From NCBI GenBank assembly GCA_900542765.1, contig UQOX01000010.1, positions 1 to 64,000 on the forward strand: DNA of 64,000 nucleotides. The letters run 5' to 3'. Within the stretch, counting starts at the first letter, position 1. Each line of letters starts with the position of its first letter. The translations under genes were made by a program, and so were the position numbers. The notes below the pieces were generated by a model. That model was given only the letters and a program-made list of their open reading frames with translations. It was not told the origin of the DNA and searched no databases. This stretch comes from an uncultured Porphyromonadaceae bacterium. GTDB taxonomy: Bacteria; Bacteroidota; Bacteroidia; Bacteroidales; UBA11471. Below, piece after piece: positions 49,034-57,533 of this stretch.

Positions 49034-50134
49034 CTACATTCTTTCCCAGAAGTCGACATACCGGCGGGCCACGTCGATGTGGTCGTGGTGCCGTTCGACA
49101 AAGGCGCGGCTCTCGGCGCACCGTTGCGGCAGGGTGTCATGCTCGGTGATGATCTGCTCGAAAAGTCGATACACCTGTTGCTCGTCGGGAAGGGCGTTGT
49201 AGATGGGGCGGAGCCGTTTTTCGCCGATGAAGTCGTAGTATTCGGGTTCGGCACCGCTCACGACACAAAGCCCTTGCTCCATGGCCTGCAAGGCATTGGT
49301 GGCCGGGGTGTAGGAGTAGAGTTGGTCGATGAGGACATGCGACGAGCGCATGAGCCGCAGGTACTCGGGCAGGGGAACCGACACCACCCGCCGCACTTCG
49401 CAGGCATCGGGATACTTCTGTTCGATTTCGCGCAATATCCGGTCGAAGACGTCGGTACCTTTCAGCGGGCTGCGGTCATGCTGTATGCCGATGAAAAAAC
49501 GCACCTTTCCGCCATCTTCCCATCGGGCATCGGTCCATTCCGTGGCGGGCAGGTGTATGGGAATGGGCAGATAGGCCAGTTTTTCCCGATAATCGGTTTC
49601 GTAGCTGACGTAGTATTCATAGAGACAGGCGGCGATGCCGTTGCAGCGGTCGGCCATGTAACGGTTGAGGCTTTTCAACGGGTCGCTGTTCCACGCCGCT
49701 ATGGTTTCCCGGCAGCCGGGGTAGTCGCGCAGACGGTCGCCGACATAAAAGTCGGAATATCGGAAACGCCCCTCTTGGCAGGCTTTCACATAGAAATAGT
49801 CGGTGCCGAGGGCGTCGAGAAACACCTTGTGGTTGTGGCGGAGCAGGAAGTCAAATGCCCGGCGGTTCTTCTCGGGGCGCAGTTGCAGAAACACCGGGTT
49901 GTTGAGTTGCACGACATCGTATCCGCGAAAGCGGGGCAGGTAGCGCAAAACGTCGAAGAGATAGCGCAGCGACCCGGTAATCCCGTAGCCGGTGCGTCGC
50001 AGGTCGATGTCGCGCCGATTGCCCATCCAGCGGCTGCCGTTGGAAGCGACGGTGACGTCGTGACCCAGGGCGCGCAGCCCTTCGGCCAAGGTCCAGTGCA
50101 GGTTGCTGGCTTCGCCCAGCAGGAGAATCTTCAT
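49034..50134 (-). CDS. glycosyltransferase (GT-B fold, GT4-like)
   Basis: 366 residues starting MKILLLGEASNLHWTLAEGL, then ALGHDVTVASNGS, the usual GT-B N-terminal Rossmann pattern. The C-terminal half has HVLIDQLYSYTPATNALQAM followed by EQGLCVVSG, equivalent to the donor-binding E-x7-E region of GT4 enzymes. The start at 50134 gives a 4-bp ATGA overlap with the upstream GT2 gene, so the two are cotranscribed. Substrates are unknown. Confidence 0.8.
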   Translation of the reverse strand: MKILLLGEASNLHWTLAEGLRALGHDVTVASNGSRWMGNRRDIDLRRTGYGITGSLRYLFDVLRYLPRFRGYDVVQLNNPVFLQLRPEKNRRAFDFLLRHNHKVFLDALGTDYFYVKACQEGRFRYSDFYVGDRLRDYPGCRETIAAWNSDPLKSLNRYMADRCNGIAACLYEYYVSYETDYREKLAYLPIPIHLPATEWTDARWEDGGKVRFFIGIQHDRSPLKGTDVFDRILREIEQKYPDACEVRRVVSVPLPEYLRLMRSSHVLIDQLYSYTPATNALQAMEQGLCVVSGAEPEYYDFIGEKRLRPIYNALPDEQQVYRLFEQIITEHDTLPQRCAESRAFVERHHDHIDVARRYVDFWERM

Positions 50135-50943
50135 CTTTCGCGACAGTGTTTGAGGTAATAGACAATTCCGCTCCAACTTTGGAACAGGAGGGTAAAGAAG
50201 CCGGCTTTGCGGTGACAAGCTCCCGCGAGGGCGAATTTGAACATGCGCAGCCAGGCGCTGGCCCCGTAGATGTGGTAATTGACCGCTCCCTTGGCTCGCA
50301 TCACCCCCTTGTCGGTATAGGTGCGACGACCGGTGCTTTCGTAGGGATAGTCGACGATGTCGTAGGGGAAAAGCCATACCGAAAGGCCGGCTTTCACCGC
50401 ATCGTGCACCCACACTTCTTCTTCTCCGCAACGGAGGAAATCACTCCCGAGGCCGAAGTGCTCGTTGAATCGGATATGCCGGGCACGCTCGGGTCGGAAT
50501 ACTATTTCGATGGAGTTGGGATAGAAACCCTTTGGCCTTTCCCCATACGGGCAGATGGTGTCGGCATACCTTTTTACGGGGGAACCTCCCTGCGTGTTGA
50601 TTCTGAACAGGGCAACGTCGGTTTGCGGATAGGCTTCGAACGTGGCGATGATGCGGTCGAAATATTCCTCCCTGTACCGGCAGTCGTCGTCGACAATCAG
50701 CGCCAGGTCGCCCGTGACGGCATCGAGGCAGTGGTTGCGGTTGCGGCTCAGACCTTTCCCTTCGAGAAAAATCAGTCTCACGTCGGGTCGCTGTCGCAGC
50801 ACGTCGGGAACATGGCCGAGAAACTTCGGGTCGGTATATTGCATCGAGACGAGATATGAAATGTCGGGACGTGCGGGCAATAAGATGTCGGGCACGCGGG
50901 CAATCCGTTCGTCCAAGGTGCAAATGAGGAGTTCGAGTTTCAT
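50131..50943 (-). CDS. family 2 glycosyltransferase
   Basis: 270 residues. The GT-A fold has GKGLSRNRNHCLDAVTGDLA, the metal motif IVDDDCRY and, later, EEEVWVHDAVKAGLSVW. The N-terminus (LELLICTLDERIARVPDIL) is atypical for GT2 but fits DUF4422-free capsule transferases in Bacteroidetes. It overlaps the GT-B gene by 4 bp. A -7 box TATATTTG on the minus strand (50971-50964) lies about 20 bp before the ATG. Confidence 0.82.
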   Translation of the reverse strand: MKLELLICTLDERIARVPDILLPARPDISYLVSMQYTDPKFLGHVPDVLRQRPDVRLIFLEGKGLSRNRNHCLDAVTGDLALIVDDDCRYREEYFDRIIATFEAYPQTDVALFRINTQGGSPVKRYADTICPYGERPKGFYPNSIEIVFRPERARHIRFNEHFGLGSDFLRCGEEEVWVHDAVKAGLSVWLFPYDIVDYPYESTGRRTYTDKGVMRAKGAVNYHIYGASAWLRMFKFALAGACHRKAGFFTLLFQSWSGIVYYLKHCRER

Positions 50944-51079
50944 CGCCGAAGGTTAATTCCTGGCAAATATAGTTTTTTCAATCGGAATATATGCGTATCT
51001 TCCGCTCGAAAAGGAACGCTGCAAGCGACAAATAATCTTTCCTCCGAAAAATAACCGGGAAGGAAATGCGTTTACAATT

Positions 51080-52033
51080 ATGATGGAAATAACGATTGTC
51101 ATACCGGTATATAACCGAGAACGGCTCTTGCCGCGGACACTGGCTTCGGTGGTGGCGCAGACCTACCGCCCGTTGCATGTGGTATTGGTCGATAATGGCT
51201 CGACCGATGCCACTCCTGCCGTGTTGCGGGATTTCGAGATGCGGCAGTCGGCTCCCGATTTCCGGGTGACGGTGTGCCGGGAATCGACCCCGGGGGCACC
51301 GGCGGCCCGCAATGCGGGGTTGAGGCGGGTCACGTCGGAGTGGGTGATGTTTTTCGATTCCGACGATGAGATGGCTCCGCAGTTGGTCGCGAATTATGTG
51401 GCGACCATTACCGGAAATCCCGAAGCCGACCTGGTTTACACCGATGTGGAAATCGTCGACGAGCGCGGCGTTGCCCGCATAAAACGTTCGCCTCGAAAAA
51501 TCAATGCGCATTTTCTGTGTGGACACATCTTCCACACCTACCTCTCGACACAACGCTATGTCGTGCGTCGGCGGCTGCTCGAATCTGTCGGCGGCTGGGA
51601 CGTGCGACTCTCGTGCTGGAACGATTGGGAACTGGGTATTCGTCTTTTGTTGCATACTTCCCGCCTGGTGAAGGCCGGGGCAGCCAATCCGCTGGTTCTT
51701 GTGCATGCGCATGGCGATTCGATTACGGGAAACTGCTTCTCCGACAAGGTCGATGCCCTGCTGGCGAGCGTCGATGTTGCCGAGCAGACCGTGAACGCCT
51801 CGAACCGGCGTGACAAAAACAGGCTGTTGAACTGCCTTGTCTATAAAAAAACGGTTTTGGCTGCCCTTTGCACGCGCGAAGGCAGTCCGCGGGGCGCACA
51901 GCTCTTTGCCTCGACGATGCAACATCTCGCTTCGCCCCGGCTCCGCCTTCTTTTTGCGGCAGGTTACCGGTTGGCATGCCGGGGAATAAGGGGCACCTCC
52001 CGTGTCGTGGAACTCTTCCTGCGTTGCCATTGA
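51080..52033 (+). CDS. family 2 glycosyltransferase
   Basis: 317 residues. MEITIVIPVYNRERLLPRTL, VDNGSTDATP, PGAPAARNAGL and the DxD-type FFDSDDEM near residue 93 define the GT-A domain. RLSCWNDWELGIRLLLHT carries the second acidic motif. ATG codons lie at 51080 and 51083. It is divergent from the minus-strand pair. No transmembrane helix is clear. It is followed after 94 bp by another GT2. Confidence 0.86.
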   Translation: MMEITIVIPVYNRERLLPRTLASVVAQTYRPLHVVLVDNGSTDATPAVLRDFEMRQSAPDFRVTVCRESTPGAPAARNAGLRRVTSEWVMFFDSDDEMAPQLVANYVATITGNPEADLVYTDVEIVDERGVARIKRSPRKINAHFLCGHIFHTYLSTQRYVVRRRLLESVGGWDVRLSCWNDWELGIRLLLHTSRLVKAGAANPLVLVHAHGDSITGNCFSDKVDALLASVDVAEQTVNASNRRDKNRLLNCLVYKKTVLAALCTREGSPRGAQLFASTMQHLASPRLRLLFAAGYRLACRGIRGTSRVVELFLRCH

Positions 52034-52127
52034 CCCCTGCACCATATCTTACGAGGAAAGAAGATGTCCGAATTTTTCGGGGAGAACCGAAAAAATTCTC
52101 TATCTTCGCCTTTTTAAAGATTGTCCC

Positions 52128-53156
52128 ATGCTCGAAGTCAGTATCATCATACCCGTCTATAACGGATTGCCCTATATCGACCGTTGCCTCGAAGCCATCG
52201 TGGCCTCGGGGGTGTCGGCCGACAAATACGAAATCATTGCCGTCGATGACAACTCGACCGATGCTTCGCTCGAAAAACTCCAAGAGTGGGCATCGAAGGT
52301 CGAGAATATGCGCGTCTACCATCGGCGCAAGGCTGGCCCCGGAGGGGCCCGTAACTTGGGACTGAACTACGCCAAGGGCCGTTACATCATGTTTGTCGAT
52401 GTCGATGATTTGGTGCATTCGGCCTCTTTGGCCCAGTTGCTCAACAACCTCATACCGTTGTATAGTCATCAGATTATCGGTTTCGATTGCGTCAAGGTCG
52501 ATGCAGCCGGGCAGGAGACACCCTTTCAGAACTTTGTCTTGCCTTACTGCCGCGACATTTCGGGTCCCGATTACATGGCGCGTTATCCGCTTTGCGGCGT
52601 GCTGTGGAGTTATCTTTTCAATCGTTCATTCCTTTTGAAGCTCAATGTGCGGTTTCTCGAAAAGTGCGTTCTCGAAGACGAAGATTTCGTGACCCGGGTT
52701 TTTGGTAGAGCCGAGCAGGTGACATTCTTGCCCGTGCAACTTTACTATTATTATGCCGAGAACAAGTCGGGATTGAGCAATATACCCGATCCGGCCCATC
52801 AGTCGCGTCTCATGCACGACCGCTTGATGGTGATTACCGGCTTGAAACGTATGCGCGAGGCCATCTGCGACCCGCAGCTCGAAGAGGGCCTCGACCGTAA
52901 ACTTAGTGACCTTGCGGTCGATACGATACGCATTCTTATCAGCAAGCCCTATGATGAGGAGCAGATAAGCGCGGCGCTCGACACCCTTTCAAAACTCTCG
53001 CTCTATCCTGTCCCGCAAGGCGATTATGGAGGCGCCTATAACCGTTTGCGCCGGGCCACCGATACGCCTCGCAAGGTCCTGCGCTGGAAACGCCGCCGCT
53101 CCTCCCCGTTGTGGCGTCGCTGGGCAAGCCGGTTCCTCCACTTGCGGTTGGGTTAA
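52128..53156 (+). CDS. family 2 glycosyltransferase
   Basis: 342 residues. LEVSIIIPVYNGLPYIDRCL, VDDNSTDAS, GPGGARNLGLNYAKG and the metal motif FVDVDD are clear. The later VLEDEDFVTRVF supplies the second acidic motif. The basic C-terminus (RKVLRWKRRRSS) may be membrane-associated. The start is ATG 52128; a TATCTTCG box at 52101-52108 with TTTC upstream could be its own promoter, which would exclude the in-frame codons further up. Confidence 0.86.
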   Translation: MLEVSIIIPVYNGLPYIDRCLEAIVASGVSADKYEIIAVDDNSTDASLEKLQEWASKVENMRVYHRRKAGPGGARNLGLNYAKGRYIMFVDVDDLVHSASLAQLLNNLIPLYSHQIIGFDCVKVDAAGQETPFQNFVLPYCRDISGPDYMARYPLCGVLWSYLFNRSFLLKLNVRFLEKCVLEDEDFVTRVFGRAEQVTFLPVQLYYYYAENKSGLSNIPDPAHQSRLMHDRLMVITGLKRMREAICDPQLEEGLDRKLSDLAVDTIRILISKPYDEEQISAALDTLSKLSLYPVPQGDYGGAYNRLRRATDTPRKVLRWKRRRSSPLWRRWASRFLHLRLG

Positions 53157-53320
53157 TTGCCGGATGTCTCTCGGTTGGAACGACCCATGGCTTTGTCGCA
53201 AAGAAAATGGCGATAATGAACAACAAATCCGAAAAATCATTACATTTGTCGAGAAACCGATTTTCAAGAGTCGGGACAATTATCTTTTTGTATGTTGTCA
53301 TCTAAAAATTTTATTCACTT

Positions 53321-54148
53321 ATGAAAAAACTGATTTTAGCATTGGTCGCTGCTTGTTGTACGGCGGGAATGCTCCGGGCACAGGAAGTCGTTCCGGCCGA
53401 TACATTGAAAGCTCAGCCTGTTGTCGCAACGGTAGAAAGTCTGCCTGTCGTTGAAGAAAAAGCCGAGACACCCAAGGAGCCCAAGGAATTCAAGGGGCGC
53501 CGCAAGTATTTCAACATCGGTTATGCCTGGGAAAAACTCGATGCCGTCGATTATCAGTCGAAAGAGGAAAGCGAATTGGCTGCGTTCCTTACATGGGGAA
53601 AAACATTTTACCTGCATAAAAAACCCATTGCCAATATGTTGAAAATAGGTCTCGATTTTACATGGATGGATATCACATATGCCCGATATGACATTGAAAG
53701 TTGGGAGGAATCGACCGACGAGTGGAGCGGTATGAGAACGTTTTATGAGGTCGAGTCGGATATGCACCGCATCGATTACGGAATGCATTTGGGCCCGTCT
53801 GTGACGGTAAATCCCGTGAGCGCGTTGTGCGTGAATGCCTATTTCCGTTATGCGCCGACGTTTGCCATGAGCCTTACACAGTCCGATGGCTGGGATATGG
53901 GTTATGGTTATGCTTCCTTGTTTGTCACGGGTGCTGCGGTTTCTTATAAAGCCATTTCATTGGGTATTGAATATCGCTTCGGCAACACCAAGATGAATGT
54001 GCTTTCTCTCGATCCCGATGACTTGGCCATTGAAGGTGTCGAAGATGTGACCAATGTGGGCGATGCGATGAAGGAGATATTCTCTTCGACCGAAAAGACC
54101 AAATATAAACTCAAAGACCTCCGTCTCTATATCTCTTTCCGATTCTGA
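53321..54148 (+). CDS. putative outer-membrane beta-barrel protein
   Basis: 275 residues. A signal peptide (KKLILALVAACCTAGMLRAQ) is followed by a Pro/Glu/Val-rich linker to about residue 55. The rest alternates aromatic and polar residues in strands (RKYFNIGYAWEKLDAVDY, AISLGIEYRFG) and ends with LRLYISFRF, a C-terminal aromatic typical of outer-membrane barrels. I cannot name the family. It is preceded by promoter-like boxes (TACATTTG at 53241-53248; TATCTTTTTG around 53281) and followed by a strong terminator. It is unrelated to the glycosyltransferases upstream. Confidence 0.68.
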   Translation: MKKLILALVAACCTAGMLRAQEVVPADTLKAQPVVATVESLPVVEEKAETPKEPKEFKGRRKYFNIGYAWEKLDAVDYQSKEESELAAFLTWGKTFYLHKKPIANMLKIGLDFTWMDITYARYDIESWEESTDEWSGMRTFYEVESDMHRIDYGMHLGPSVTVNPVSALCVNAYFRYAPTFAMSLTQSDGWDMGYGYASLFVTGAAVSYKAISLGIEYRFGNTKMNVLSLDPDDLAIEGVEDVTNVGDAMKEIFSSTEKTKYKLKDLRLYISFRF

Positions 54149-54171
54149 CATAGCCGGGCTTTACCATCGCA

Positions 54172-54217
54172 ACAAGCCGCGTCGCAACCCGTTGGGGTCG
54201 CGACGCGGCTTGTCTTT
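54172..54217. terminator. bidirectional terminator, OMP / ArgE-like gene
   Basis: 19-bp stem with one mismatch (arms 54172-54190 and 54195-54213, loop GTTG), followed by CTTTTCC, between convergent genes. Confidence 0.85.
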
Positions 54218-54229
54218 TCCTGAATGGGA

Positions 54230-55294
54230 TCAGAGGGAGAGCCCGTCGAGCAATCGCAGGTATAGGGCAATGGCTTGGCGTATCTCTTCTTTGTCGATAT
54301 ATTCTCCGGCCGTGTGGGAACGCTCCGAGGCTCCCGGACCAATCTTTACCGTGGTGAAGGGCATTTGGGCTTGATCGGAGAGCGTGGGGGAGCCAAACGG
54401 TTCGAGTTGCAGCATGGCGGCACGTTGCATGAAGGGGTGTTCCCGGTCGATGCGGGAGGAGTTGAGGCGGAACGAGCGCGGCACAATCGTGCAGGGTATG
54501 GCATCGCGCAGCAATTCAAATGCCTCTTCGTTGCTGTAAAGTTCGTTGGTGCGCACGTCGACGACAAACTCACAGCGGTCGGGAATGACGTTATGTTGCG
54601 TGCCGGCTTTTATCTGTGTGACCGAGAGCTTTACCGGCCCCAGCATGCGGGAGACTTTGGGAAAGGCGAATTTGCGGAATTGGTCGATGATGGGCATCGC
54701 TTCGTAGATGGCGTTGATGCCTTCGTTGCGGGCGGCATGACCCGACTTGCCCGTCACGGTGCAGTCGAGGACCATGAGGCCCTTCTCTCCGATGGCCGGG
54801 CGCATGCCGGTCGGCTCGCCGACAACGCCGAAGGTGATGGGAGGTAACTCTTTCAAGGCCAGTGCCACCCCGTTGGCTCCCGAGACCTCTTCTTCGGCCG
54901 ACGCCAGGAAAATGAGGTTGTAGGGCTCCTTTCGGGAGGCCAGTACGATAAACGCCTGCAAGAGCGACACGAGGGAAGCCCCGGCGTCGTTGCTCCCCAA
55001 TCCGTAGAGGCGGTCGCCATCTTCCCGGGGGGTGAATGCTTCGCCATGCCAGCCGTCGACCGGTTTCACGGTGTCGTGGTGGGAATTGAGCAGGAGGGTG
55101 GGGCGTCCCGGTACAAAGCCGGGGGCAATGGCCCACACGTTGTTGGCGGCGCGTTGCGGGGTGAAACCATATTCTTGCAGATACTCGGCGATGAGGTCGG
55201 CTGTGGCACTCTCTTCGCGACTCGGTGAGGGAGTGGCAATCAGTTTGCACAACAGGTCGACGGCCGGATAAAAAAGTTCGTTCGGGTCAATCAT
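54230..55294 (-). CDS. M20 family deacylase, ArgE-like (N-acyl-ornithine deacylase)
   Basis: Zinc amidohydrolase of 354 residues. Metal-site motifs are LLLNSHHDTVKPVDGW, GLGSNDAGAS, SAEEEVSG and the C-terminal HTAGEYI. The N-terminus with ATPSPSREESATADLIAEYL and FTPQRAANNVWAIAPGF is typical of ArgE-type enzymes in Bacteroidetes, where the substrate may be N-succinyl rather than N-acetylornithine. An argB gene lies 3.4 kb away. The start is ATG 55294; the longer frame runs into the 85-bp repeat. Confidence 0.85.
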   Translation of the reverse strand: MIDPNELFYPAVDLLCKLIATPSPSREESATADLIAEYLQEYGFTPQRAANNVWAIAPGFVPGRPTLLLNSHHDTVKPVDGWHGEAFTPREDGDRLYGLGSNDAGASLVSLLQAFIVLASRKEPYNLIFLASAEEEVSGANGVALALKELPPITFGVVGEPTGMRPAIGEKGLMVLDCTVTGKSGHAARNEGINAIYEAMPIIDQFRKFAFPKVSRMLGPVKLSVTQIKAGTQHNVIPDRCEFVVDVRTNELYSNEEAFELLRDAIPCTIVPRSFRLNSSRIDREHPFMQRAAMLQLEPFGSPTLSDQAQMPFTTVKIGPGASERSHTAGEYIDKEEIRQAIALYLRLLDGLSL

Positions 55295-55314
55295 GTCAAT
55301 CTTTTCTTTTTTTG

Positions 55315-55346
55315 CAAAAATAGTGAAAGGCGAGAGCAGAAACAAA
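55315..55346 (-). promoter_or_regulatory. promoter of the ArgE-like gene inside the repeat
   Basis: Minus strand: TTTG (55346-55343), 20-bp spacer, TATTTTTG (55322-55315), 21 bp from the ATG at 55294. The geometry is the same as for the acyltransferase promoter at 3552-3583. Confidence 0.7.
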
Positions 55347-55494
55347 CGGGGAAACGAAGTTTTCGAGTCTGGTTATGCCGAGCCGCCTCCTGTTTTCTGT
55401 AAAAATAGCGAAAGGCGAGAGCAGAAACAAACGGGGAAACGAAGTTTTCGAGTCTGGTTATGCCGAGCCGCCTCCTGTCTTCTATAAAAATAAG
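55315..55494 (-). repeat. 85-bp intergenic repeat, copy set B (two full units plus a stub)
   Basis: Unit heads at 55316, 55401 and 55486 are exactly 85 bp apart. Units 1 and 2 are nearly identical (AGAGCAGAAACAAACGGGGA, GCCGAGCCGCCTCCTGT), and the third breaks off after AAAAATAAG. Strong similarity to the set at 3552-3690. Each head is a -7 box on the minus strand, but only the gene-proximal unit ends in CAAA (TATTTTTG); later units have TAAA. Confidence 0.88.
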
Positions 55495-55658
55495 CATAAT
55501 TTCAAAGAAAAATCCTTTTGTGTCGAAAAAACAAAGTCCTTCATGGAACCCCCTTTTTCCCTTTGGCAAAGGGCCTTTGGAATATTCCGAACAGATTGTT
55601 TTGCTATCTCTGTATGTCAAAAATGACGAAAATGAGGTGCGAATACACTTTTTTGTCT

Positions 55659-55666
55659 TACCTTTG
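55659..55666 (+). promoter_or_regulatory. -7 box of the long-chain acyl-CoA ligase gene
   Basis: TACCTTTG at 55659-55666, about 23 bp before the ATG at 55690. No matching TTTG at the right spacing. The rest of the 55295-55689 gap is the 85-bp repeat and AT-rich sequence. Confidence 0.45.
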
Positions 55667-55689
55667 CGGCTGATTTTCGAATAAAAGGA

Positions 55690-57489
55690 ATGAAAGAATA
55701 TCCATTATTCTATACGGTGGCTCGTCAGGCCCGCCGATATGGCAACAGAGAAGCATTAAGATATAGAACCCCCGAAGGCGTGTGGCATTCCATCTCTTGG
55801 ACCGCATTTCATGACCGAGTGCGGCAAGCTGCGCGGGCCATGGTGGCTATGGGGGTTTTCACGCAGGAAAATATAGCTACTTACACCCCCAACAAGCCCG
55901 AAGGTTTGGTGGTCGATTTTGCCGCCTATGCCAATCGGGCGGTCGTCGTGCCCCTGTATCCCACCGGTTCGCTCGAACAACTTGAATATATCGTGCGCGA
56001 TGCCGAGGTGCGTTATCTCTTTGTGGGAGAGCAATATCAGTATGATAATGCATGGAGGGCCATGTCGACCTGCCCCACTCTGAAACAGATTATCATCTTC
56101 GACCCGGCCGTGCAGCGTGCCGCCGATGATACCACGTCGATTTATTTCTCCGATTTCCTTTCGATGGCTTACCACGGAGCCGAGACCGAATTGGCATGTC
56201 GTGCCGAAGGTTTTTCGCTCGACGACTTGGCCAGCATCATCTACACTTCGGGTACCACAGGCGAATCGAAAGGCGTCATGCTCACCCACCGCAATTTCTC
56301 CGAGGCCATGCGCATGCACCTCGACCGTCTTACCATGTGCAGCGATGCCGACCTCTCGCTCTGTTTCCTGCCGCTCACGCACGTTTTTGAACGGGCTTGG
56401 ACCTACTTCTGTCTCACGTCCGGCATTCGTGTGGCCATCAATCTCAATCCCAAAGAGATACAGACTGTCATCAAGGAAGTGCGGCCCACTATCATGTGCA
56501 GCGTGCCCCGTTTCTGGGAGAAAGTCTATACCGGCATACAGGAGAAGATGGCCGAAGTGCGGGGCATCAAGCGCCGGCTCATCGACCGAGCTTTTGTCGT
56601 AGGGCGCCGTCGCAACCTCGACTATGTGCGTCGCAACCGACGCGTTCCCCTGTGGCTGGCCTGCCAATATGCGTTTTATGACCGCATGGTTTTCTCGAAA
56701 CTCAGAAAGGCGGTCGGCATCGAGAACGGCAATATCTTCCCGACGGCCGGAGCCCCGCTTTCCGATACCATCAATGAGTTCCTGCACAGTTGCGGAATAA
56801 ACATCCTTTACGGTTACGGCCTGTCGGAGACGACGGCGACGGTGTCGTGTTTCGAATTGACCGGCTATCAAATCGGCTCGGTGGGTACCACACTGTCCGA
56901 CGTGCAGGTGAAAATCGGAGCCGACAATGAGATTCTCGTCAAGGGCCCTACTGTCATGAAAGGCTACTATAAGAAACCCGAGGCTACGGCGCAAGCCTTT
57001 ACGGCCGACGGTTGGTTCCGCACCGGCGATGCCGGACGTCTTGATGCGGACGGAGCCATCGTTCTCACCGAACGCATCAAGGACCTGTTCAAGACCTCCA
57101 ACGGCAAGTACATCGCCCCCCAGGCCATCGAGGCCAAACTGGGTGAGGACCGTTATATCGAGCAGGTGGCCGTCATCGGCGACTGTCGCAAGTATGTCAC
57201 GGCCATCATCATTCCGGCCTTTGAGGCCATCAAGAAGTATGCCGCCCAAAAGCAGATACAATATCATAACCTCGAAGAGCTGGTGAAGAACCAAAGCATA
57301 CAGAAACTGATTCAAGAACGCATTGCCGTGTTGCAGGCCAATTTTGCCCGCTTCGAGCAAATCAAGCGTTTTACCCTTCTGCCCCGGGCGTTCAGCAAGG
57401 AAAATGGAGAGATTACCGACACGCTCAAACTGCGCCGTGCCGCCATATATCGCATTTTCCATGCCGAGATTGAGGCCATGTATGCCTGA
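55690..57489 (+). CDS. long-chain fatty acid--CoA ligase (FAA1/FadD-like)
   Basis: 599-residue adenylate-forming enzyme with SIIYTSGTTGESKGVMLTHRN, FLPLTHVFERAWTY, YGYGLSETTATVSCFE, GWFRTGDAGRLD and RIKDLFKTSNGKYIAPQAIE. This eukaryotic-FAA1-like subfamily is membrane-associated and activates long-chain fatty acids. It is one of two acyl-CoA ligases here; the other (37191-38843) is a different subfamily with its own regulator. prfB follows 44 bp downstream with its own promoter. Confidence 0.92.
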   Translation: MKEYPLFYTVARQARRYGNREALRYRTPEGVWHSISWTAFHDRVRQAARAMVAMGVFTQENIATYTPNKPEGLVVDFAAYANRAVVVPLYPTGSLEQLEYIVRDAEVRYLFVGEQYQYDNAWRAMSTCPTLKQIIIFDPAVQRAADDTTSIYFSDFLSMAYHGAETELACRAEGFSLDDLASIIYTSGTTGESKGVMLTHRNFSEAMRMHLDRLTMCSDADLSLCFLPLTHVFERAWTYFCLTSGIRVAINLNPKEIQTVIKEVRPTIMCSVPRFWEKVYTGIQEKMAEVRGIKRRLIDRAFVVGRRRNLDYVRRNRRVPLWLACQYAFYDRMVFSKLRKAVGIENGNIFPTAGAPLSDTINEFLHSCGINILYGYGLSETTATVSCFELTGYQIGSVGTTLSDVQVKIGADNEILVKGPTVMKGYYKKPEATAQAFTADGWFRTGDAGRLDADGAIVLTERIKDLFKTSNGKYIAPQAIEAKLGEDRYIEQVAVIGDCRKYVTAIIIPAFEAIKKYAAQKQIQYHNLEELVKNQSIQKLIQERIAVLQANFARFEQIKRFTLLPRAFSKENGEITDTLKLRRAAIYRIFHAEIEAMYA

Positions 57490-57502
57490 TTTGTTATCTT
57501 TG
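57471..57502 (+). promoter_or_regulatory. promoter of prfB
   Basis: TTG at 57471-57473, 21-bp spacer, TATCTTTG at 57495-57502. It overlaps the last codons of the ligase gene. The leader to the ATG at 57534 is about 25 nt. Confidence 0.6.
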
Positions 57503-57533
57503 TGACGAATGTAAAAACACAAGACATATTTTT

